Shown piece after piece: positions 8,319 through 15,748 of a stretch of DNA of 64,000 nucleotides (position 1 is its first letter; each line of letters opens with the position of its first letter). Under the pieces are notes generated by a model, which was given only the letters and a program-made list of their open reading frames with translations, searched no databases and was not told where the DNA came from. Source of the DNA: a virus. Both the position numbers and the translations under genes were made by a program. The stretch covers positions 1 to 64,000 of the IMG/VR virus record IMGVR_UViG_3300009130_000010, one strand, 5' to 3'.

Positions 8319-11300
8319 TTATACCCCTGATATAGACCCAGTATTCTGTATTCTTACTGGAATGTATATAAACTCAACACTCTTAACAGGTTCAACAGCA
8401 ACGTCAATATATAATTCGTTTCTATCTATTCTGTCTGATGTGTTATTAGTTTCATCACAAACTACCAAGTAGTCGTATAATCCACGTTTAGCAACCAAGT
8501 CATTCATTAGTGACTCAACAACACCTTTAACTTCATCTCTAGTTAACTTGTCGTTTGGTTCAAATACAAATGGTTTTGTAATTTCGCCTAGTCTTTCTCT
8601 AATATAAGCTACTAATCTAGCAACGTTAATTCTGTCTAACGCTGAAGCAGAGCTATGTCTTGTTTTGTTACCAAAGTTTAATATACCTACACCTGGGAAA
8701 AATGATATAGGATTAATTTTATTTTCATATAACGTATCTCTTAAAGATTCTCTAATACCTACAGTTTGGAATTCACCTGTCGCTTTGTCAATGTGACCCA
8801 ATGCTGTAGCATTATCTACGCCACCTCGTCTAGTACCAGCTGGAGCAAACCAAGGAAAACTAGCATCATCTGAACGTAATATTGTTCTCAATGCCATGTG
8901 TGTAGGCGGAACAACAACTTTGTTTCCGTCTAAGTCTGTTGTGTTACCCGCTGGATAAAACACACCTTGATAAGTGTCTGCTGTAACTAGTCCATCTTCA
9001 TCATTGTCAATAGCTAATTTAGTATTACTAGCCCAGTTCTGAATATCAGTACTATTTGGTGCTAATCTAAATGGAGCATCTCCAAGAATAAAGCCAGTGT
9101 TACGTCTTTCATTATTAAGAGCTACTAGGTTAGCCATAAGTTCTGGATATCCAGGAGCAACTAATAAGTTAAAGTTACGTTGTTCTTCACGAATCTCTGC
9201 TGATGTTTTAACAGCTGACTTCATAGCTGATACAACAACGTTACGTTGAGCAAATCTGCCCATAAACGGTGAACCATCATTTTTCAATCCTGAAGTTGTT
9301 ACCCAAGCATTTGTTTCTGTAGGTAAAGTTTCACCTGCGAAATCAGTAGCATTAAAGTAACTCTTAGTATATTTTTTAACACAATTCGAGCTTCTTCTTA
9401 AGTTATATGCTAGTGTGCCTTTTGGATATAAGGCGGCACTTGGAGCATCTAAGTCTAAGTAGTCACTCTTTAACAATGTTTTTGTTGATGTCATTGATGA
9501 TGTTGTTACATCATCAGTACCACTATCATGGAATCTAAAGTCAGCAAATACAATACCATCTTCAGTAGTTTGGTCAGCATTATCAATCAATACCCATTTA
9601 TCTTCACCAGATACACTTTCGTATCTGTTAAGTTTAGGATAAGCATCTAAATCTGAACTGTCTAACCATAAGTCACCATATACCAATGCTGTCTTATCTG
9701 ACTGGGCTGTGGGCTCACTTGCTGAAACAATTACACCATTTGGTGAAGTGTTTGACAAGTTAAAACCTCTAGCATCAGAAGTAACATTTTGGTAACCTTT
9801 CCAAGCTGACCCATCATGTATCATTACATCAACTTCATCTACAGCCGCACTAAACCAAAGTCTTCCATCTGCTGGATCGCTAGTTGGTTGTGTGTTTGAA
9901 GCTGTATATGTGTAAGTTTTCCAATTTGATATAATAAGATCACTGTTATTACCTGATCTTACTGTATCGTCGTCTGTACTAATACCAGCGTCAGCTATCG
10001 GAGTACCACTTGTATCTTTAACTACAATAACACCACCTAAATCATGTGTTAAAGTAATTTTATTAGTAGTAGTATCTCTTGATACTGATAAATTGGAAAT
10101 GTTTTTAGCTGTTAAGTCTGCTACAAACGTTTCAGCAGTTGTACCACTCATAGTAACTGTTACTGCCGCTGGTAAAGTTGCTGTCTTATCTGAAACTTGA
10201 ATTGTGAACGTTTCAGACGCTGTAAAGCTAGGACTATCAACACCGCTCGCTGTAGTAACTCCTTTGGCGTGTCTAGTATAGAATCTATATCCTACTCTTC
10301 CGTTGTCTGCTGGATCGTATTTTACATACATAGTATCAGCTTCAACATTTAATCCGCCGCCTGCTTTATCTAAACCAAAGTTAGCTGATTGATCATTTTG
10401 ATAAATCGGAGCTGTTAACGTTTCAAATAAAGAAGTATTAGAGTTATATTTTTTCAAACTAACATTAGCACCTAAGTTAGGTGTAGTAGTTTTAATCCAC
10501 ATAGCACCACTTGGTCTAGTGTAAGTATCTGCTGTTTTCCATTCAGGTACGCTAGTGTGAGCCGCTACTGTTAAAATAGGGCCATAATAAGTACCAGCAG
10601 TTAACCCACAGACTGTGAGGATTGTACCTGTGCCGTTCGCTAGTACGATTGTAGCATTAGCTGTTGAATCTCCACCTGATGAACTATCAGCATAAATCTG
10701 TAATTTGTTATTAACTACATCAGCAGTAACTCCAGTTAATGAAGCACCGTTAATATCTGATGCCATTGTAGTAACTGTAGTTCCTGAAGCTGTAACAACA
10801 TTACCATTAATAGAAATTGTATTACCAGCAACAATAGTTGGTGAACTTTCTGTTCCTGATATTGTTGGGAATGATTTCTGCCAAGTAGATGTTCCAACTT
10901 GTGTCCAAGCATTGTTAGACTTTTTGTAAAATAACGGGTTTTGTGTATTAGTAGCATCAATGGCGTAATCGCCTATTGATCCAAAAGCCGCTTTAGGAAC
11001 TGAACCGGAAATATCATTTGAATCTGTAATAACTTTTGGTACTTTGTTTTCGAACTTCTGTGTAGAAGCATTCCAAACTTGGACACCAAATAATGTTTTA
11101 CTAGTATCAAACCATTGTGTATTTGCCGCTGGTGTTCCTGTAGGTCTTCCAGCTGATGTAATTATTTCTGATAAATCTACATCTGCTCTTAATACATAAG
11201 CTCTGTTACTAACACCTAATACGCTGTAGGCCGCTAATAATCCGTACTCGTTTGGTTCAATACCATGTAACGGAGTACCACTTGTATTCTTATAAAAATT

Positions 11301-11519
11301 AGGCTCACCGTAGGTTGTCACCAACTCTCTTTGAGACCCAATTAAATATGTTTTTTCTGCATTTGCTTTAGTAGTACCTGCCGCCGTTGCGGTGCTTGTA
11401 CCACTAGTTTTGTCTTGGGCTGTGGCGATAACAATTAACGGAATCGTTCCAACTGCCGTTGGAGCGTATTGCGATTCGTCTGTTACACTAACCTGTATGC
11501 CCGGTGATATAAGTGCCAT
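8319..11519 (-). CDS. 18: Tail sheath protein gp18, enlarged
   Basis: 1066 residues against 659 in T4. The N-terminus ALISPGIQVSVTDESQYAP and the C-terminal core (KGVVESLMNDLVAKRGLYDY, then YIDVAVEPVKSVEFIYIPVR) are classic sheath features; these ends form the contractile mesh. The extra length lies in the middle (about residues 150-680), which is Ser/Thr/Gly-rich and carries repeated small beta-like units, probably protrusion domains on the outside of the sheath. It has a late promoter and GAGG before the ATG, and a terminator after the stop. Confidence 0.95.
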   Translation of the reverse strand: MALISPGIQVSVTDESQYAPTAVGTIPLIVIATAQDKTSGTSTATAAGTTKANAEKTYLIGSQRELVTTYGEPNFYKNTSGTPLHGIEPNEYGLLAAYSVLGVSNRAYVLRADVDLSEIITSAGRPTGTPAANTQWFDTSKTLFGVQVWNASTQKFENKVPKVITDSNDISGSVPKAAFGSIGDYAIDATNTQNPLFYKKSNNAWTQVGTSTWQKSFPTISGTESSPTIVAGNTISINGNVVTASGTTVTTMASDINGASLTGVTADVVNNKLQIYADSSSGGDSTANATIVLANGTGTILTVCGLTAGTYYGPILTVAAHTSVPEWKTADTYTRPSGAMWIKTTTPNLGANVSLKKYNSNTSLFETLTAPIYQNDQSANFGLDKAGGGLNVEADTMYVKYDPADNGRVGYRFYTRHAKGVTTASGVDSPSFTASETFTIQVSDKTATLPAAVTVTMSGTTAETFVADLTAKNISNLSVSRDTTTNKITLTHDLGGVIVVKDTSGTPIADAGISTDDDTVRSGNNSDLIISNWKTYTYTASNTQPTSDPADGRLWFSAAVDEVDVMIHDGSAWKGYQNVTSDARGFNLSNTSPNGVIVSASEPTAQSDKTALVYGDLWLDSSDLDAYPKLNRYESVSGEDKWVLIDNADQTTEDGIVFADFRFHDSGTDDVTTSSMTSTKTLLKSDYLDLDAPSAALYPKGTLAYNLRRSSNCVKKYTKSYFNATDFAGETLPTETNAWVTTSGLKNDGSPFMGRFAQRNVVVSAMKSAVKTSAEIREEQRNFNLLVAPGYPELMANLVALNNERRNTGFILGDAPFRLAPNSTDIQNWASNTKLAIDNDEDGLVTADTYQGVFYPAGNTTDLDGNKVVVPPTHMALRTILRSDDASFPWFAPAGTRRGGVDNATALGHIDKATGEFQTVGIRESLRDTLYENKINPISFFPGVGILNFGNKTRHSSASALDRINVARLVAYIRERLGEITKPFVFEPNDKLTRDEVKGVVESLMNDLVAKRGLYDYLVVCDETNNTSDRIDRNELYIDVAVEPVKSVEFIYIPVRIQNTGSISGV

Positions 11520-11563
11520 TTTTTGTCCTCACTAATAAGTTTGTTATATCTTTTTTATAAGTG

Positions 11564-11571
11564 TATTTACC
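11564..11571 (-). promoter_or_regulatory. Late promoter box GGTAAATA for gp18
   Basis: Reverse-strand GGTAAATA with five bases to a predicted A start at about 11558; leader of about 38 bases to the gp18 ATG with GAGG. Confidence 0.5.
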
Positions 11572-11594
11572 AATAATGTTGAAAAAGGCTCTAA

Positions 11595-11616
11595 ATAAAA
11601 GCCCTTTATAAAGGGC
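11595..11616 (-). terminator. 16-bp palindrome with T-rich tail, terminator-like
   Basis: GCCCTTTATAAAGGGC (11601-11616) is a perfect palindrome; on the reverse strand it is followed by TTTTATTT. It would end the dNMP kinase transcript after that has run antisense through the HNH-like gene. Confidence 0.5.
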
Positions 11617-11623
11617 ACCAGCG

Positions 11624-11631
11624 AATAAATA
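11624..11631 (+). promoter_or_regulatory. Late promoter box AATAAATA, 5 nt before ATG
   Basis: AATAAATA, then CTGTT, then the ATG at 11637. No Shine-Dalgarno sequence; leaderless geometry. Confidence 0.6.
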
Positions 11632-11636
11632 CTGTT

Positions 11637-11969
11637 ATGACCAGGCCTGTATGTATAACTTGTAATGCTCCAGCGGCAATAAATTACAAAAGAAAAGGAA
11701 AAATTTACTATCGTAGATTTTGTGATAGCTGTGTGCGACAAACTAAAAAACCTAATCCTTTTAAAGTACACGGATTTATTAAAAAAGACACTTGCGATCA
11801 CTGTGGATACAAGAGTAAATATCCTGATAGTTTTTTAATTTATTATTTAGATGGAAATAAAAGTAATACTAGAATGTCTAATCTTAAAACTATTTGTCAG
11901 AATTGTAAAGTGGTTCTAAGTCGGACCGGGTGGAGTAAGATTGCTGGTGATCTAACACCTGATCTATAG
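11637..11969 (+). CDS. Degenerate HNH-like zinc protein
   Basis: 110 residues. It has four CxxC pairs (CITC, CDSC, CDHC, CQNC), enough for two zinc sites, and an HNH-type core LDGNKSNTRMSNLKTICQNC (about residues 71-90). In active HNH enzymes the segment before DGN carries His-His; here it is Tyr-Tyr (IYYLDGN), so the catalytic His appears lost. It may be a DNA-binding remnant or a repurposed zinc protein. Its last 80 bases overlap the 3' end of the dNMP kinase gene on the other strand. It has no Shine-Dalgarno sequence and a late box placed for a leaderless message. Confidence 0.75.
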   Translation: MTRPVCITCNAPAAINYKRKGKIYYRRFCDSCVRQTKKPNPFKVHGFIKKDTCDHCGYKSKYPDSFLIYYLDGNKSNTRMSNLKTICQNCKVVLSRTGWSKIAGDLTPDL

Positions 11970-12573
11970 AGTGATATAACGTTTCAATAGTATCTTTATT
12001 TGTAAGTAAAATATCAAAATCCCAACCTGCCCAGCGCCATTCACTGCGATGAACATTTGGATGATTTTTTGCTACTGGGTTATCTTCTGGTGGGTTCGTA
12101 TGTAGCTTATTAAGTTTTCCTGCCATCTTCCAATACTCGGGTTCTTTATCTCGCCACACTTCCCAAGTATACCCTTTAAGCCCTTTAACCATTTCAAGTT
12201 CATTAAAGAATCTACAATCAGGTATTACAAAGTTTTTACTAGGATTTTCTAGTATTTGTTGTTTAACTAAACTAACCCAAATACCATCAAAAAATCCTCG
12301 TCTTAAACATTCAGTTCCATATAACTGTAATACAAGTCTAGGTGTTATTTCTCTGCCTGTTTCGTTGGACCAGTATTCGTCTACTGTTTCTCTAAATTCT
12401 CTTGACTCAACTGTATCGCCTTCAAGTAGTGCTCTATCCCAGCCAAACAAAGTTGATACACCATCCTTTAATCTATCAGCAAAACTTAATTTTATAAAGT
12501 TATGGTTATCAACTAGGTAGTCAGCTACAGTTCCTTTACCTGATCCAATTAACCCACATATTCCTATAATCAT
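11890..12573 (-). CDS. 1: Deoxynucleoside monophosphate kinase (T4 gp1-like)
   Basis: 227 residues. P-loop GLIGSGKGT at residues 7-15 opens a nucleoside-monophosphate kinase fold; SFADRLKDGVSTLFGWDR and the following region match the T4 gene 1 dNMP kinase pattern, as does RLVLQLYGTE (about residue 80). It phosphorylates dNMPs to feed phage DNA synthesis. A consensus sigma-70-type promoter lies just upstream, so expression should be early, unlike its structural neighbours. The 3' end overlaps the convergent HNH-like gene. Confidence 0.9.
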   Translation of the reverse strand: MIIGICGLIGSGKGTVADYLVDNHNFIKLSFADRLKDGVSTLFGWDRALLEGDTVESREFRETVDEYWSNETGREITPRLVLQLYGTECLRRGFFDGIWVSLVKQQILENPSKNFVIPDCRFFNELEMVKGLKGYTWEVWRDKEPEYWKMAGKLNKLHTNPPEDNPVAKNHPNVHRSEWRWAGWDFDILLTNKDTIETLYHSIDQVLDHQQSYSTRSDLEPLYNSDK

Positions 12574-12579
12574 ACTTGT

Positions 12580-12609
12580 ATTATACTATAAACACAAGTT
12601 GGTTGTCAA
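12580..12609 (-). promoter_or_regulatory. Early sigma-70-type promoter for dNMP kinase
   Basis: Reverse strand: TTGACA (12604-12609), 18-base spacer, TATAAT (12580-12585). Both hexamers are perfect consensus. Confidence 0.85.
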
Positions 12610-12621
12610 GTTCTTTTTTTA

Positions 12622-12629
12622 ATTAAATA
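12622..12629 (+). promoter_or_regulatory. Late-type box ATTAAATA, 5 nt before ATG
   Basis: ATTAAATA, then ATGGT, then the ATG at 12635. No Shine-Dalgarno sequence. Weaker match at the first two positions of the box. Confidence 0.45.
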
Positions 12630-12634
12630 ATGGT

Positions 12635-13402
12635 ATGAACGAGCTTATTAAAAAAACTCAAACAGTACTTGTATACTGTCCAGGAATGGGAGGTGAATAT
12701 ATTGCTTGTATGAAAACTCCAAAATCATATAGACCAGACTTACTAACAAAACACGGTTTAATGACTTCGTTTACTGATACTAATAAATGGGTATCTTGTG
12801 GTTTTCCTAGAGAAGATTTTTTACGAGAAAGAGTAATGGGGTTACAAAGTTTATCAAAAGAATATACTCCTGAACAACGACTAACTTTTAAAACACAAAA
12901 AGAAGCATTTGATTATTTGTACAAAATAGGTTTAGATCCTCACAAAACTCCTCCCCATACAGAACCATTACTTAATAATGCTTGGTTAAGTATACATTGG
13001 CATTATGGATTATGGGAGGATCATTGGAAATGGGTTGATTGGGATAATGATGATTGGATCTATCATTGGGGTATATGCCATAATTGGAAATTTAAAAATA
13101 GAGACGAAGACTGGACTAAATTAGATGATATTAGTTATAATAATGCTAACAATAACCCTAACTGGCTTCATGATCATATTAACTGGTTTAGATTACAAAC
13201 AACTCGCTATAAAGAATATTTTAATAAGCACTTTCCTAACAATGGATTTAATATAGACAGAAAAGATGGCGAGTTAATTGATTATAAAGGATGGGCAAGA
13301 AATAACCTAAAAGCACTTGAGGGTCAAGACTTTTACAAACAAGGGTTAGTACCAGATTATTATTTAAAAAAATTTAAAAGTGTAATTGATCAAACAACGT
13401 AA
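12635..13402 (+). CDS. Unknown Trp/His/Asp-rich protein
   Basis: 255 residues with no family I recognise. The N-terminus (VLVYCPGMGGEYIACM, about residues 12-27) has a Gly-rich turn after a strand, loosely like the start of a nucleotide- or PAPS-binding fold, as in sulfotransferases, but no further motif supports that. Residues ~115-180 are extraordinary: Trp, His and Asp alternate (HWHYGLWEDHWKWVDW), with many Asn further on. This could be a metal- or carbohydrate-binding surface. It stands alone on the plus strand between dNMP kinase and gp13, with a late-type box and no Shine-Dalgarno sequence. Confidence 0.75.
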   Translation: MNELIKKTQTVLVYCPGMGGEYIACMKTPKSYRPDLLTKHGLMTSFTDTNKWVSCGFPREDFLRERVMGLQSLSKEYTPEQRLTFKTQKEAFDYLYKIGLDPHKTPPHTEPLLNNAWLSIHWHYGLWEDHWKWVDWDNDDWIYHWGICHNWKFKNRDEDWTKLDDISYNNANNNPNWLHDHINWFRLQTTRYKEYFNKHFPNNGFNIDRKDGELIDYKGWARNNLKALEGQDFYKQGLVPDYYLKKFKSVIDQTT

Positions 13403-13527
13403 TTTACTTTCTGGTCATGGTAACATTTTTTACCACAATGTGGACAAAATAATTCTTTTGGAACCCACTTATCCATAGTAGCAATAGACCAAAATCCAGT
13501 ACAACTTTTACAAGTAAAATGCCAAAT
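13390..13527 (-). CDS. Small zinc-ribbon ORF in frame after the gp13 stop; start uncertain
   Basis: Directly after the gp13 TAA the same frame stays open for 54 codons and encodes a clear zinc ribbon: WHFTCKSC, about 20 residues, then LFCPHCGKK. No ATG, GTG or TTG precedes the first CxxC; the only ATG (13476) would lose it. I give an ATT start (13527) as one possibility. Alternatives are readthrough of the gp13 TAA, giving gp13 a zinc-ribbon tail, or a decayed gene. It overlaps the 3' end of the convergent Trp-rich gene by 13 bases. Coding nature is supported by the intact CxxC pairs. Confidence 0.45.
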   Translation of the reverse strand: MWHFTCKSCTGFWSIATMDKWVPKELFCPHCGKKCYHDQKVNYVV

Positions 13528-13554
13528 TATTTCTTTGGTTGTTTCGATTTGAAA

Positions 13555-14316
13555 TTATCCTATAACAAAACTTAAAGGAGTACTACCTTCTTCGTAGTTA
13601 TGTAGAGACGCTTCTAATTTCTCTATTAGTGCCGACGCTTCTTGTTTTAAAGCATCACCATTCATAGTAGTACCACCTTGTGGACCGGCTATTGTGGCAA
13701 ATTTGCTTCTAGCTTCACCAAGCATATACATACAATGAGCTTTTGTATAATCATATATCCAAGGTTGGCTTCTATGATCTTTTAAAAGTGTTACATCTGG
13801 TTTATGATTATACAACCAAAGTAACACACTTTCACCTGATTCAGGTACTTTTCTAACTATTGTAAGTTTTTTAGATACAGGATTAAAAGTAAAATTAATA
13901 AATCCACCAAACATTCTAGCAGTTAATTCTTGATATTGACTAAACAATTCATACGTTGCTAAACCACCTACTCGTCCTGCCTGCATTAAGTAAACATTAA
14001 CATAGCCTGCTTCAAATGGTTCAAATTGATTAGCACCATCGCCCTGACTAGAACCAATAGTTCTACGAAATACTTGTCTTACTTCAGTTACTATACTAGG
14101 TAATGTGTATTCTTGAGTTTCTTTTATTAGCTCTAAAAAGCCATAACTTTCTTCTACGCTATTTGAACTTCGTTGACGATATACAGCCGTTGCTTTTTTA
14201 AAAGCTATATTATAATGTTCTGGATCTAACTCCACATCAACCATACCATCGCCTAAGCTAAAGCGTACATAATCGATTAGTTTTGTTTTTTCAGTCTGTA
14301 GTTCTGTGTCAGCCAT
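13555..14316 (-). CDS. 13: Neck protein gp13
   Basis: 253 residues (T4: 309). The N-terminal block LIDYVRFSLGDGMVDVELDP (about residues 13-32) followed by AFKKATAVYRQRSS matches the gp13 pattern of a short helix, LG-x-x-x-VDVEL, then a helix. A central strand-rich segment (LTIVRKVPESGESVLLWLYN) and a C-terminal helical part with HCMYMLGEARSKF follow. Gp13 with gp14 seals the portal after packaging. A late box and AGGAAA lie upstream. Unlike T4, gp13 is on the opposite strand from gp14 and gp15. Confidence 0.85.
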   Translation of the reverse strand: MADTELQTEKTKLIDYVRFSLGDGMVDVELDPEHYNIAFKKATAVYRQRSSNSVEESYGFLELIKETQEYTLPSIVTEVRQVFRRTIGSSQGDGANQFEPFEAGYVNVYLMQAGRVGGLATYELFSQYQELTARMFGGFINFTFNPVSKKLTIVRKVPESGESVLLWLYNHKPDVTLLKDHRSQPWIYDYTKAHCMYMLGEARSKFATIAGPQGGTTMNGDALKQEASALIEKLEASLHNYEEGSTPLSFVIG

Positions 14317-14340
14317 TTATGTTTCCTACTTTAATAGTAG

Positions 14341-14348
14341 TATTTAGC
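14341..14348 (-). promoter_or_regulatory. Late promoter box GCTAAATA for gp13
   Basis: Reverse-strand GCTAAATA overlapping the stop of the upstream 419-aa gene. Predicted start five bases on; leader of about 20 bases with AGGAAA. Confidence 0.5.
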
Positions 14349-15603
14349 TCGTTAGCAATAGGATTGTTTCAGGATTAATACGGCCGTTTAGTTTGATTTC
14401 TGTAACTTTAAGGCCTTCAAAAAACTTTTTACGCTGTATTTTACCACACTTCTTAAATTCAGCTAGTTGTTCTGCTGGCTTTCTTAGTGTTTTACAAACA
14501 CTTTCATCTTCTTTAAAGCCAGTAATTGTAGTACCTTTAACACTTAATCCTGTTCCATCACGTTTTTGATGTAATGGATCTAGGTTAGATGCTACATATT
14601 TTCCTAGCTTTCTAGTTTTAGTATTATAAACCCAAAGCATTTCAGACTTAATAATATCAATAGGGTTAATACTAACAAGAGTTGTTTTTTCGTCTTGTAG
14701 TTTATATTTTATTTTAGTTACTAGTTTTTCAGCACTTTTTGGTTTTACTTTACGAGATTTCCTATTAACTTTAGCGTCAGCAATAAGCATATCACAAGCA
14801 TCTACAATTAATTTATAAGCACCGTATCTAGTTTGTATTTCTTCTTTAGTAAAACATTCAAAGCTCTCATCAAGTTGAGCTCTCCAATCAAGCTCTTGCT
14901 CTGTCATTTTTGCTTTTTCTTTTGCTTTTGGGGGATTAAGCAATTCATGTAATTCATCATAACCTGGTTTATAAAAGCCTTTAATAATTTTAGCGTGGTT
15001 TCCTTTACATTGATGATTCTGTAACCATTTTAAAGGTTTAAATGTTGTTAAATTAATAACACTATCATCAGCTTCTATAACATCATCTATCTCTTGTGTC
15101 ATTTTAATAGCCGCCTGATATAATCTTTGTTGTATAGTTGGCTGATAAAAGATAGATTTTTTTGCGTCTTCTTTTTTCTTTTTCTCAACAAGAACCTTAC
15201 CTTGTTCAATTCCTTTTGATATTTGGATTTTAACCCATTCAGTTGCTGGTTTAATATTTCCCATAGTTCCTGCTAACGTTTGCCAATGATCATCTTCCTT
15301 TTGATTAAAGTCTGGCATTCCGTTTGTTAGCATACGACAAGTTATATGTGTTGTAGTACCTATAACATATGAAGGGACAGCTTTAACACATTTAATTTCT
15401 TCTTTACTATAACCATTATTTTCCATCCACTCATATGTATGAGTGGAAAGTTCGTCTGGTTTAAACGTTTGGTAATACCACGAATGTATAGAATCTCTAA
15501 ATCGATGGTATTGTTGACCGTCCATATCTTCCCAACCTTCCCATGTAGGTTCGTTACTTTTCTCTTTTTTTGTGATACGACGTGCTTTACGTTTGATAGC
15601 CAA
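14344..15603 (-). CDS. Basic unknown protein under an early promoter
   Basis: 419 residues, strongly basic, starting AIKRKARRITKKEKSNEP and rich in Lys throughout. Residues ~25-80 contain aromatic helices (YHRFRDSIHSWYYQTF). Around residue 215 a Cys/His pair appears (HQCKGNHAK), but no full zinc site is evident. The C-terminal ~170 residues look like a compact beta-rich domain (KLVTKIKYKLQDEKTTLVSI ... LWVYNTKTRKLGKYVAS). I recall this as a conserved hypothetical next to gp13/gp14 in marine T4-like phages. The perfect early promoter upstream suggests a nucleic-acid or host-takeover role rather than a virion part; that is inference. Confidence 0.85.
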   Translation of the reverse strand: MAIKRKARRITKKEKSNEPTWEGWEDMDGQQYHRFRDSIHSWYYQTFKPDELSTHTYEWMENNGYSKEEIKCVKAVPSYVIGTTTHITCRMLTNGMPDFNQKEDDHWQTLAGTMGNIKPATEWVKIQISKGIEQGKVLVEKKKKEDAKKSIFYQPTIQQRLYQAAIKMTQEIDDVIEADDSVINLTTFKPLKWLQNHQCKGNHAKIIKGFYKPGYDELHELLNPPKAKEKAKMTEQELDWRAQLDESFECFTKEEIQTRYGAYKLIVDACDMLIADAKVNRKSRKVKPKSAEKLVTKIKYKLQDEKTTLVSINPIDIIKSEMLWVYNTKTRKLGKYVASNLDPLHQKRDGTGLSVKGTTITGFKEDESVCKTLRKPAEQLAEFKKCGKIQRKKFFEGLKVTEIKLNGRINPETILLLTS

Positions 15604-15683
15604 TTTTATCTCCTGTGTAATGCTTATATAGTAACATTATTAAAATTAGGGTTATTTCTGTCAGGGTTTCTGTTTATTGTATG

Positions 15684-15712
15684 ATTATAATGTCTTCTTC
15701 GAAACTTGTCAA
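15684..15712 (-). promoter_or_regulatory. Early sigma-70-type promoter for the 419-aa gene
   Basis: Reverse strand: TTGACA (15707-15712), 17-base spacer, TATAAT (15684-15689). Perfect consensus with ideal spacing. Confidence 0.9.
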
Positions 15713-15714
15713 CC

Positions 15715-15722
15715 GATAAATA
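15715..15722 (+). promoter_or_regulatory. Late promoter box GATAAATA for gp14
   Basis: GATAAATA, five bases, then A at 15728. It begins two bases from the -35 hexamer of the divergent early promoter. Leader of about 21 bases with AGGA. Confidence 0.65.
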
Positions 15723-15748
15723 ATACTATCGTAGAATAGGAAAAAAAT

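Noticed and set aside
11544-11801. Minus-strand 85-codon frame across the gp18-HNH gap
   Set aside because: Overlaps the HNH-like gene in antisense and crosses the palindrome and promoter boxes; no Shine-Dalgarno and no recognisable motif.
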